From NCBI GenBank assembly GCA_023138975.1, contig JAGLON010000008.1:209561-273560 (forward strand): a stretch of DNA of 64,000 bases, read 5' to 3'. A program made the translations under genes and the position numbers. Below, piece by piece: positions 55,709 to 63,992 of this stretch. Under the pieces are notes generated by a model that had not been told where the DNA came from, did no database searches, and saw only the letters and a program-made list of their open reading frames with translations. The DNA comes from Candidatus Zixiibacteriota bacterium. GTDB lineage: Bacteria; Zixibacteria; MSB-5A5; GN15; JAAZOE01. How positions within the stretch are numbered: the stretch's first letter is position 1; every line of letters begins with the position of its first letter.

Positions 55709-57145
55709 TTATTCTTTAATTTCTTCAATATCAGGGCGTTTCCTCAATAATTCAACAATAAAATGACACCCCATATCTTCCTCTGACGTCACTTTTATAC
55801 TTCCCCCATGAGCCTGTGCAATTTTATTTGCGATAAATAAACCCAGACCGGTTCCCCCGGCTCCTTTTGACGAGAAAAACAAAGAAAATGCCTTTTCGCG
55901 TGTTTCCCGATCCATCCCGATACCATTATCTTCAATTTCAAAGATAATCTTCTCGGAGTTTCCTTTTAGTCGGACAACTAATTTGTGATCTGATTTATTT
56001 GTATCAATCCGGCAGGCATCAATTGAGTTTTCTATTAGATTTAAAAGCATTGATCGAATTGCCTGCTTATCAGCTTCAAAATCTCCGACCCCGCCATCAA
56101 GTTCATATGAGAAATCAATCTCCTGACTTTCTGCGCGTTCCTTCATTAATTTGCAAACATCTTCAACCATGTCAAAAGTTGAAATCTCCTCCCAGTTCGG
56201 CTCCCTGTCTTTGGCATAATAAAGGATATCCATCACCATTGACCGTATTCGCCGAACATTGCGCAGAGCAATTTCCCAGCCTTTATCAATCCGCTCGCGA
56301 TTGTCCTTCTTCAAACCGGTATTGACAAGGTATATACCGCCATCCAGGCCATTAAGGAGATTCTTTATTCCATGAGAAATCGAACCGATGAGCAGCCCAA
56401 CCGAACTCAGTTTATCCTGCAATTGTCTTAGTTGAGTGATATTAGTGCTCATCTCAATAACGGTTTCTATTTCACCCTCCGAATTACGCAAAGGTGCCGT
56501 GTGGACCAATACATTTATGGGTTCGCCCGTTAGAGATGTAACAACCTCCTCATGGTTTCGAGCGGTGCCATCTTGAAATGTTTTCCTGACAGGGCATGGT
56601 TCACATTCTTTCTCACGATGTTTATAGAGCCTATAGCACTTATCACCATAGCCAACTCCAAATGTCTCCCGATGGAGGCGATTGGCATCAACAACAGTTA
56701 GTGATTTATCCTGAATTGAGATAAAACAGGGTGATTCCTCAAAAAGCTGCTGATAACGAGCTTGACTATCCTTGAACTGCTTTTGAAGCTGCTTCATTTC
56801 GGTAACATCGGTTGACATCTCAATGACTTCGGTAACATGTCCATCATCATCAAACATTGGCGTCGTGTTGACTAAGACATTTACCCTGCGGCCATCAAGA
56901 GTCGTCACAACTTCATTACTGCGGTGTTTTTTACCATCATGAAAGGTGCGGTCAACAGGACAATCCTCACACTTTTCCGGACGATGTTTATAAATCTGAT
57001 AACAGTATTTACCGGTAAAATCACCAAAGTGTTTCTTAAAGGTATCATTGGCTTCGATAATCTTGAAATCCCGATCCTGGACTGTCAGAAACCCGGGAAT
57101 AGCATCAAATACTTTATCCGAAAATCGTCGTCGTGGATGTTCCAT
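55709..57145 (-). CDS. Double-PAS sensor histidine kinase with Cys motifs
   Basis: About 478 residues, soluble. I start at ATG 57145, where AGGTG lies six bases upstream. Two PAS domains (about 10-115 and 130-240) each carry the same C-x10-C-x2-CP motif (CYQIYKHRPEKCEDCP; CYRLYKHREKECEPCP), which could hold a metal or Fe-S centre or act as thiol switch. A dimerisation helix with phospho-acceptor histidine (GSISHGIKNLLNGL, about 258) and an HATPase domain with N-box (LLNLIENSIDAC), DNGIGMD and GGTGLGLFIAN follow. No membrane segment: it senses a cytosolic signal. It is co-transcribed with the Fe-S/receiver fusion. Confidence 0.92.
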   Translation of the reverse strand: MEHPRRRFSDKVFDAIPGFLTVQDRDFKIIEANDTFKKHFGDFTGKYCYQIYKHRPEKCEDCPVDRTFHDGKKHRSNEVVTTLDGRRVNVLVNTTPMFDDDGHVTEVIEMSTDVTEMKQLQKQFKDSQARYQQLFEESPCFISIQDKSLTVVDANRLHRETFGVGYGDKCYRLYKHREKECEPCPVRKTFQDGTARNHEEVVTSLTGEPINVLVHTAPLRNSEGEIETVIEMSTNITQLRQLQDKLSSVGLLIGSISHGIKNLLNGLDGGIYLVNTGLKKDNRERIDKGWEIALRNVRRIRSMVMDILYYAKDREPNWEEISTFDMVEDVCKLMKERAESQEIDFSYELDGGVGDFEADKQAIRSMLLNLIENSIDACRIDTNKSDHKLVVRLKGNSEKIIFEIEDNGIGMDRETREKAFSLFFSSKGAGGTGLGLFIANKIAQAHGGSIKVTSEEDMGCHFIVELLRKRPDIEEIKE

Positions 57146-57174
57146 TGAACGCACCTCAATAATAAAAATTCAGT

Positions 57175-58938
57175 CTACTTTACTTTGCCTTTATCCAATT
57201 CCAGAATCTTGCGGATATTCAATACGATTGAATCTTCATCAATCGGTTTGTCAACGTATCCTTCCGGCGGTTTCACAGCACGTTCATAAATCAACTGACG
57301 TAATTCCGGCTTTCCGGTCATGATACAAACTGGAATACTCGCAAGTTCATCGTCGCTTCTGAGTATTTCAAAAACCTCAATTCCGGATTTGCCAGGCATA
57401 GTAATATCGAGCGTCATCAAATCCGGTTTTTCCTTGCGGGCCATTTCCAAGGCTTGATTGCCATCATAGGCTTTGACAACCTCAGCTCCGTTATCCTCAA
57501 GCACAGTCGACACGAAAGTGACAAAATCCGGTTCATCATCTGCAACCAGTATTTTATACCCTTTCAAAACGAGAGCTTCAACCTCAGTCGGTGTAACCTC
57601 GACCGGTGCAGCAACTTCTTCAACCGGAACTTCGACCGGTTTTTCAATAACCAGGGCATTGGCAACCAAATTGACAAGTTGCGTAACTTTCATGTCTAAT
57701 TTATAGTGCTTAATCAAATCAGTCAGACCATCCACGCAATTATGGCACGATGTCACAACAATCTCAGCCCCGGTAGCTTTTAGTTGATCGGCTTTAACCT
57801 TACCCGATTTCAATCTGCGTGGCGTATATTCCGACATTGACATGGCCCCGCCTCCACCGGTACAACAAAAGTTCTCGGCGCGATTAGGGTACATCTCCTG
57901 AAAATCATCACAAACCAACCTTAGTAGTTCACGAGGCTCTTCGGTCAGGCCGCAGCTTCGCGCGTTATTACAGGAATCGTGAAACGTAAATTTCCCCGGG
58001 TTTTTTGATTTATCAACTTTGATTTTACCTGATTTTATATATTCCAGCATGGTTATTACAGAGCTCTCCATCGGAAAGCTGACATCCTGTTTGGCCCAGT
58101 TGGGTCCTTCGCATCGTGTCGAGCGGTAACCGTGCCCGCATTCTGAGATAACCAGCTTTTTGCCTTTAATGGCGACAACTTTTTCAAATAAGCGGCGAGC
58201 AACTCCGCCGCCAAGATCATCGTCACCGGAAAAAAGACCAAAGTTGGTCATATCCCAATCTTCAGCCGGCATGGTCCACTTTTCACCGGCGGCGTTAAAT
58301 ATTATAGCCGCGTCTGATATCGTCCGCGGATCATATTTAACTTCGCGAGGATTAATTGAGTACACAACATCAGCTTCCATACTATCGATTGGAATACCGG
58401 GACTTTTGGGGTCTTCCATCTGCATTTCTTCAGTCAGCCATTCGAGGGTGTCAATATAATCTTCTTTTAAGACTCCCATCTGATTACCAATTTCCCATTG
58501 ATCTTTTGACACAACCGAAACGCCCTCAGGCATGACACCAACAGAAACCAGCAAACCTCGAGCCATTCTGTTAAATGTCGCCAGATCAACACCCATCGGG
58601 CAATTGATAGTGCAGCGGCGGCAGTTGGTGCATTTGCCAAAAACCGTGTCCTTCAGCTCCTCAAGGTCTTCATCCGTATATAAACTTTTAGCATGAACCC
58701 ACCACGGAAATAACCGGCCGGTCCAATCAAAGTGGCGCTTGAATATAGATCTGATTTTATCGGCTTTATAAGCCGGAGCATAGGTCGGGTCGCCCGGGTT
58801 AGCCAGCACATAGTGGCATGAATCAGTGCAGTTTCCGCAATGGACACAGGCCACAAGTGAACCAACTATTTGCCGGTTCAGTTTTTTACCCATTCTATCT
58901 ATTACTTTCTGGGCTTTATATGATCTTTCTTTAGCCAT
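57175..58938 (-). CDS. HdrD/DsrK/TmcB-like Fe-S protein fused to a receiver domain
   Basis: About 587 residues. I start at ATG 58938 (GGAG six bases upstream) rather than TTG 58950. Two 4Fe-4S motifs lie at about 31-41 (CVHCGNCTDSC) and 103-113 (CTNCRRCTINCP). Then come a degenerate first and a complete second Cys-rich CCG-like domain (SECGHGYRSTR; HDSCNNARSCGL; NFCCTGGGGAM; SCHNC), as in HdrD, DsrK and TmcB. A Pro/Val/Glu linker (about 430-455) leads to a full receiver domain: VADDEPDF, aspartate in LMTLDITMP (about 511), YVDKPID. The fusion of an electron-transfer subunit to a receiver is unusual. The next upstream gene encodes its cytochrome b partner. Confidence 0.9.
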   Translation of the reverse strand: MAKERSYKAQKVIDRMGKKLNRQIVGSLVACVHCGNCTDSCHYVLANPGDPTYAPAYKADKIRSIFKRHFDWTGRLFPWWVHAKSLYTDEDLEELKDTVFGKCTNCRRCTINCPMGVDLATFNRMARGLLVSVGVMPEGVSVVSKDQWEIGNQMGVLKEDYIDTLEWLTEEMQMEDPKSPGIPIDSMEADVVYSINPREVKYDPRTISDAAIIFNAAGEKWTMPAEDWDMTNFGLFSGDDDLGGGVARRLFEKVVAIKGKKLVISECGHGYRSTRCEGPNWAKQDVSFPMESSVITMLEYIKSGKIKVDKSKNPGKFTFHDSCNNARSCGLTEEPRELLRLVCDDFQEMYPNRAENFCCTGGGGAMSMSEYTPRRLKSGKVKADQLKATGAEIVVTSCHNCVDGLTDLIKHYKLDMKVTQLVNLVANALVIEKPVEVPVEEVAAPVEVTPTEVEALVLKGYKILVADDEPDFVTFVSTVLEDNGAEVVKAYDGNQALEMARKEKPDLMTLDITMPGKSGIEVFEILRSDDELASIPVCIMTGKPELRQLIYERAVKPPEGYVDKPIDEDSIVLNIRKILELDKGKVK

Positions 58939-58976
58939 TTTATTCTCCAAAAATATGCTTGTTCGTAATTAGATTA

Positions 58977-59648
58977 TTAGCGAAATCTCTTAATCGGAAA
59001 GACTCCTCTTCTACCCAGCGATTTACCCAAATAATATCGCGTAAATGGGTAATACAGATAATGAGATATTTTTGAGAATGGAACATAAACCAGAAAAACA
59101 GAACCCATGATGAAGAAGGTAAGTAGTTTCCATTCACCGTTAGCGACATTATTGGCAGCTGCCATGTAAGCGAATAAAAACCATGCCGTCAGGAGCCAGA
59201 GTGAAAAATGATCATCAGGTGAACTGATAGCTCTGATATATTTACTTCCTATCCGGCGGATAATTCGTATAACACCAACTACAAAAGCGGCCCCAATAAT
59301 TATTCTAAAAGCCAGCATCAACGGCAGTGGGATAGGCGTGTCTTTGAAATAAAACGAAATCGAAAACATCAATAGAATAGCAGCTGTAACACCCAGATGA
59401 AAAATCACGAATTGGAAATATAAAAACAGTTTTGTTCTGGTCGATTCCATCGCCCAGGGCATGCCGACATTTCCCCAGGAATAAATAAAGCCTTTGCGAG
59501 AATTGGTGTCACCTCTCCCGGTTGGAGCCTGGCGCTCTTTCCCGGCCATAAACCTGGTTAGCCAGTACAATCGAATAATATATACAATTGTCATCACAGC
59601 CAGGGCACCGTCATGTAGTGGTCCTCGTACAAATTCTAAATCAAACAT
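58977..59648 (-). CDS. NarI/DsrM/TmcC-like cytochrome b membrane subunit
   Basis: A 223-residue membrane protein with about five helices. Candidate haem histidines are in GPLHDGALAVMTIVYIIRL, FQFVIFHLGVTAAILL and KISHYLYYPFTRYYLG, the arrangement of the NarI/HdrE/DsrM family. A charged loop (KERQAPTGRGDTNSRKG) follows the first helix. It would exchange electrons with menaquinone and pass them to the Fe-S protein encoded 38 bases downstream, giving a two-subunit membrane module. Confidence 0.85.
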   Translation of the reverse strand: MFDLEFVRGPLHDGALAVMTIVYIIRLYWLTRFMAGKERQAPTGRGDTNSRKGFIYSWGNVGMPWAMESTRTKLFLYFQFVIFHLGVTAAILLMFSISFYFKDTPIPLPLMLAFRIIIGAAFVVGVIRIIRRIGSKYIRAISSPDDHFSLWLLTAWFLFAYMAAANNVANGEWKLLTFFIMGSVFLVYVPFSKISHYLYYPFTRYYLGKSLGRRGVFPIKRFR

Positions 59649-59663
59649 GAATAAATCCCCATA

Positions 59664-60194
59664 TTATTTTAGTGATGAAAGTTTATTTTTAAATGGAAGG
59701 TATTCACGATTGTCTAACAAACAGACAACGGCATCTTCCAATTTAGTTTCACCTGATAAGTACTCTTTTATGGTATTGAGAGTAATCTCGGCGCTTTGTT
59801 CTAAAGGAACGCCATAAAAACCGGCACCCATGGGAGGAAAAGCTATCGCCTTAATTCCTTTTTCCTCAGCTTTCTGTAATGAGGTCAGTATCGTTTGTTT
59901 CAGTTTCTCGGGTAGGTTTTCTTCCTGGAATTTGGGACCGTTGGCGTGAATAATATATTTGGCCTTCATCTCACCGGCCATAGAGACAACCGCTTCTGTC
60001 GTTTTTATCTTTCCAAACCCATCAAGTTCTTTTTGAATTGTAGGACCGCCCCTGACAGAAATAGCGGTTCCATAACCGGAACCAAGCGCCAAATCTTCCT
60101 TTGCATAATAAACAAAAGATTCAATATCAAGATCGGTAATATCACCCTTCAACAATCTCAAATTACAATTTTTAACCTTGATGCTGTCGGCCAT
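59664..60194 (-). CDS. Macro-domain protein
   Basis: A 176-residue stand-alone macro domain: RLLKGDITDLDIESFVYYA, LGSGYGTAISVRGGPTIQKE, YIIHANGPKF and AFPPMGAGFYGVPLEQSAEI. The ligand loop GAGFYGVP is present and the usual asparagine in the first motif is replaced by tyrosine or alanine in FVYYAKEDL, so hydrolase activity is uncertain. Macro domains bind or remove ADP-ribose and related NAD metabolites. AAGGAG precedes the ATG. It sits within the redox/phosphorelay operon, 15 bases before the cytochrome b gene. Confidence 0.88.
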   Translation of the reverse strand: MADSIKVKNCNLRLLKGDITDLDIESFVYYAKEDLALGSGYGTAISVRGGPTIQKELDGFGKIKTTEAVVSMAGEMKAKYIIHANGPKFQEENLPEKLKQTILTSLQKAEEKGIKAIAFPPMGAGFYGVPLEQSAEITLNTIKEYLSGETKLEDAVVCLLDNREYLPFKNKLSSLK

Positions 60195-60229
60195 TGCACA
60201 ACTCCTTATTTATAACTATTAGTTATTTT

Positions 60230-61018
60230 CTATTCAGGTACTCCCCTGATGCAATCACTTAGCTGCTTGATACTAAAAGGCTTTCGAATCCAGCCAAAGA
60301 CTTCTTTATCGCAGTATTCTTTTACATTATTCGATTTCGATGATAGTATTATTCGCACCACTGGAATTCGGATATCTTTAAAGAGGTTAGTGCAAATAAG
60401 ATCGGTACGCTTTAGTCCAATAGAACAATCTATTAAAATATAATCAGGACGGTATTCCTGTATTAATATTGCGGCCGAATATTCATCTCTGGAAAAGCGA
60501 ACTCTAAAAACTCCGGAAGCATCCATGCTGTCAAGGTCTTGGATTATTTTCCGATTCTCGCCAATAATCAGGATATTTAATTTCTGACCGTTAACCACCC
60601 GGTAATATTCACAACTGGTACATTCGGTATCGCACATCAGATTCAGACATCCCATACCACCGGGTATGTTTTTTAACTCATAGCAGCGTTTCGCCCGTGA
60701 CCGATATGTTATACAATCTTTGCATTCGGTTTTGGTGGATCCTCCAGCTGCCAAAAATTCCCAACAGTACTGAAAGGGGACGGCTAAGTTTTCATCTTTA
60801 ATTTTATCTGGATCTTCGGAGACAACATCAGTGAAATGTTCAATTTCAGAGATAGGGATTCGAAAATGTCCCCCCAGCGTTCTTTTGGATTTTATTTTAC
60901 CAGCCTTGACCCATTTAAGAACAGTATCAGGTGAAACTGACAACAACTTAGCCGCCTGGCTAGTCGTTAAAAACCCCTTACTTTCTAACTCATTATCCAT
61001 ATCTGATAATTCTGCCAT
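60230..61018 (-). CDS. HTH - eight-Cys - receiver-like regulator
   Basis: A 262-residue protein. Residues 14-60 are a MerR/excisionase-type helix-turn-helix (LTTSQAAKLLSVSPDTVLKW, KSKRTLGGHFRIP). Residues 83-140 hold eight cysteines (at about 85, 99, 102, 112, 124, 129, 133 and 136), in part C-x2-C pairs, resembling two-CW-type Cys domains. Residues 147-255 are receiver-like (LNILIIGENRK; phospho-acceptor candidate D197 in YILIDCSIG; WIRKPFS), but the acidic pocket DD is changed to GE, so it may be a pseudo-receiver. It is the first gene of the operon and likely its DNA-binding regulator. Confidence 0.85.
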   Translation of the reverse strand: MAELSDMDNELESKGFLTTSQAAKLLSVSPDTVLKWVKAGKIKSKRTLGGHFRIPISEIEHFTDVVSEDPDKIKDENLAVPFQYCWEFLAAGGSTKTECKDCITYRSRAKRCYELKNIPGGMGCLNLMCDTECTSCEYYRVVNGQKLNILIIGENRKIIQDLDSMDASGVFRVRFSRDEYSAAILIQEYRPDYILIDCSIGLKRTDLICTNLFKDIRIPVVRIILSSKSNNVKEYCDKEVFGWIRKPFSIKQLSDCIRGVPE

Positions 61019-61253
61019 TTCTGTAATATCTGAGTTATAACTTAATATATTATCGGCAGCTTGTCAATAGTTCTTTACTACTTTTTAATACTAAATCTTC
61101 TATCTCATTGTCATACTTGTTGTTAAGAAATCTTATTGTTACTGTTTTCACAATTTTCAAAAACACAGAATACTCCGTTTCAAAAATGCTCCATAAAATT
61201 GGTAAAAAATATTTTTTTGAATAGTTAAATTGGAGACAGATCTGTCATTAAAA
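61019..61253. other. Upstream region of the redox/phosphorelay operon
   Basis: About 235 AT-rich bases between the HTH-Cys regulator gene and the terminator of the PEPCK gene. It must contain the operon promoter; no certain -35/-10 pair or palindrome stands out. Confidence 0.4.
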
Positions 61254-61277
61254 AAGGCGCCTTGTTCAAGGCGCCTT
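61254..61277. terminator. Terminator after the PEPCK gene
   Basis: Perfect 11-base stem AAGGCGCCTTG / CAAGGCGCCTT with a two-base loop and U-rich tail on the minus strand (TTTTTTA). It lies 24 bases past the PEPCK stop. Confidence 0.92.
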
Positions 61278-61300
61278 TTGAGTATCTATTTTCAGAAATT

Positions 61301-63256
61301 CTAGAGTTCCTGAGGTTTTATAATCGCGCCGTGTTTGGCTTTGAGAGCCTCAAGGCCGGCCTTCTGCTCTTTAAGAATTTCAAAGAAACGAGTCGGAATG
61401 TTCTCTTCTTTATGATAAGCCTCATCCTGCAGATCGATACGAGCGATGATTTTATCACAATATAGCGAGAACTGCATGGTGTAAAGATCTTCCGGATAAT
61501 CCTTGTTAATGATGTCCTTGAAAAGTTTCTTCAGGTCATCATATTTCGGAAGATATCCAACCGGAGTATCAATCGCTTCGACTTCTTTGTTTACAAAGCG
61601 ATCCAGCCAGCTCATCCACACCGGAACATCTCTCTTTTCACCAAGGAGCCCTTTACCGCTTCCGCCACGCTCGGCATGGGTCAGGAAGTAGTTGAGACCT
61701 GAGATTACTGGGCGGCCTGCATCCGAGAATTTCGGGTTGCTGAAGAATTTCATCTGAGCGTCCATGTAATCGGCCAAAGAGCCTGGAATAAACGGAGCGT
61801 TAGCCCACGGCTGACGCTTGACACCAGAGGCACCTACTTCGGTAGCTGTTGCTTGTGAGACAATTGAGGCACCAATAACAACACCTCTATCGCCATCTTT
61901 GGCAACCCAGATCGGAGGCATAGTATCGGCATCACGACCTGAATAAGTAAAGATCTTAACCGGCGCACCTTCAGCGCTTTCGCCAACTTCTTTATTATAG
62001 GTTGCGATTTGGTCGCAACGAAGTGTACAGCGTGAGTTCGGGTGAGAAATCGGAATTTCTTTGCCTTCGGCGTTCTTCTTGCCCTTGGTCCAGTCACCCT
62101 GGAAATTGAAACCCTTGTCCGGATGATTTTCGCCGTTACCGGTCCAATGCGGCACATCTTTGTCATCGATTAAAACGTTTGACCAGATAACTTCACTGCC
62201 TTCTTTGCGGAGACAGTTCATCAGGAAGGGGTCACCATCCTGATTTACATCAGAGACGATACCAAAAATACCCTGCTCCGGATTGACAGCGCGGCAGGTG
62301 CCATCTTTATCAATCCAGATCTGTGCCAGGTCATCACCGATGAAATCGGTTCCGGCCATCGCACTGGTTGTCTTACCACAACCGGACGGGGCTGCTCCGG
62401 CAATATAAGTCTTGCGTCCACCCGGTCCTTTAATACCGGTAATGAACATATGCTCTGACAACTCATCGCCGTGCTTGAAATAAGTCGCATAGTCAACGGA
62501 GAAACGATGGTTACCTTTTTTGAGAAGCAGTGTGTTACCAGCATAAGTACAGAAAGTTGAGAAAGTTGTAAACCAGCTACGATCCATCAGAATACGAGCA
62601 TTCGGAATATCTTCCGGAGTATTCGCGCCTTCACAATGAACGTTAGTATAGAAAATACCTTTACGCTCAACTTCGGCGTCGAAGCTATCAAAACAATGAC
62701 GATACAGGAGATCGCCGGAATGGAGAACGTAAGTGGATGAAGAAATCTGGATGGCCGGAATGGAACCAACAGCGCCGATAGGGCCGCGGCTAAAGAAACC
62801 GATCATCATGATTCTGTCAGACATAATGCCAGCCATATATTCTTTGACATATGTCATCGCGTCTGCTCTATCAAGCTTTTTTGCCAGAGGGCTGAGTTTT
62901 TCGCCTTTGTTGACAATATAGAAAGTTTGTTTTACCAAACGGCCCTGATCCTGAGGAAGGTCATAATGAATCGTGTGATTCTTCATGGCCAGAGTCTTCT
63001 CTTCACCCTTCTTGAGTGAGTAATCTTTTATCCACTGCTTGTCCGCATCGGTACCGGTATTGATGAAGACTTCTTTCGGTTTGCACATGGCAATCGCATT
63101 AGCAATCTTAAGGACCGCTTCTTCGTTTTTAATCCTGGATAATTTATCGAGAGTATCCTTGTTCAAGGTCTTCTCGAAAAGCGCATCCGCTTCTTTTTTG
63201 TTTTGAATTCCGCCGACGACTGCGAGAATGTCGTCACCTTTTTTCAATTCCAACAT
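61301..63256 (-). CDS. pckG: Phosphoenolpyruvate carboxykinase (GTP)
   Basis: A 651-residue enzyme. The kinase P-loop is GAAPSGCGKTTSAM, containing the active-site cysteine of GTP-type PEPCK; NPNSRCTLRCDQI, FIGDDLAQIW and WMSWLDRF also fit. A family-specific N-terminal portion precedes (LSRIKNEEAVLKIANAIAMC), and the length is near the 600-650 usual for the GTP class. It interconverts oxaloacetate and PEP with GTP in the cytosol and serves gluconeogenesis. AGGAAGG lies about ten bases before the ATG. Confidence 0.95.
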   Translation of the reverse strand: MLELKKGDDILAVVGGIQNKKEADALFEKTLNKDTLDKLSRIKNEEAVLKIANAIAMCKPKEVFINTGTDADKQWIKDYSLKKGEEKTLAMKNHTIHYDLPQDQGRLVKQTFYIVNKGEKLSPLAKKLDRADAMTYVKEYMAGIMSDRIMMIGFFSRGPIGAVGSIPAIQISSSTYVLHSGDLLYRHCFDSFDAEVERKGIFYTNVHCEGANTPEDIPNARILMDRSWFTTFSTFCTYAGNTLLLKKGNHRFSVDYATYFKHGDELSEHMFITGIKGPGGRKTYIAGAAPSGCGKTTSAMAGTDFIGDDLAQIWIDKDGTCRAVNPEQGIFGIVSDVNQDGDPFLMNCLRKEGSEVIWSNVLIDDKDVPHWTGNGENHPDKGFNFQGDWTKGKKNAEGKEIPISHPNSRCTLRCDQIATYNKEVGESAEGAPVKIFTYSGRDADTMPPIWVAKDGDRGVVIGASIVSQATATEVGASGVKRQPWANAPFIPGSLADYMDAQMKFFSNPKFSDAGRPVISGLNYFLTHAERGGSGKGLLGEKRDVPVWMSWLDRFVNKEVEAIDTPVGYLPKYDDLKKLFKDIINKDYPEDLYTMQFSLYCDKIIARIDLQDEAYHKEENIPTRFFEILKEQKAGLEALKAKHGAIIKPQEL

Positions 63257-63546
63257 TATGCTTTTTCCTTCCTTTATTCAGCTACCTGTTGAAAACCTCT
63301 GTGCCGGTCTCAACGGTTTGGTTTCTTTACCGAATACCCTAAACAAAAGGATTACAGGCGTTTTGCAGTCTGGGAAGAAAAATCGGTATGCCCCGGAGCT
63401 CCAAAATGCGAAACGTCCTCGGATTGTTTCTCAACTCGTGAATTAATGCACAAGAGAGCTAAAAATCAACCCCTAAAACGAATATCGGGTACGATTTTTA
63501 GAGTTTTTTCGAATCTGATAGAAGTCACATTTGTAACACCAATTCT

Positions 63547-63566
63547 GTAGTCGGTAGGGAAGGTTC
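63547..63566 (+). repeat. Direct repeat copy 1
   Basis: GTAGTCGGTAGGGAAGGTTC; the second copy at 63830 differs at one base. Confidence 0.8.
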
Positions 63567-63829
63567 CACCCACAATGTGGACTCATCTGCCTCAGGAACG
63601 GCACAACTCGGTGTCATTCAGAGGAACGAGGCTCAAAAGGCTATTTGCCCGCATAGCGGGAGCCGAGTGACGCAGGAATCTTTAGAAGATATTGTGAGCG
63701 AAGTGAACTAGATATTCTTAATCCTGCCTTAGCGGGGACATGATATTATTCCATACTTCTAGCCCCAAATTACACCCTGAGATTGCGGCAGTCATATAGT
63801 CCTTCGCAATGACCAGAGAATGAAGAATA

Positions 63830-63849
63830 GTAGTCTGTAGGGAAGGTTC
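63830..63849 (+). repeat. Direct repeat copy 2
   Basis: GTAGTCTGTAGGGAAGGTTC, 283 bases after copy 1. A short similar phrase CAGGAAC follows each copy (about 63594 and 63877). Confidence 0.8.
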
Positions 63850-63958
63850 ACTAACTGCGTTGGCACTATAGCCCGCAGGAACCTGCCATTGCCAACCGCA
63901 GATTGGCAATTATGAACGACGACAAGCAATATAGGTATACCCGTCTGTGACGAGTACC

Positions 63959-63992
63959 AAGCCGTTTTTCATTTGAAAATGGCTTCGTTTTT
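63959..63992 (+). terminator. Rho-independent terminator on plus strand
   Basis: Ten-base stem AAGCCGTTTT / AAAATGGCTT with a seven-base loop, then CGTTTTT. No plus-strand protein gene lies before it in the preceding 700 bases. Confidence 0.75.
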
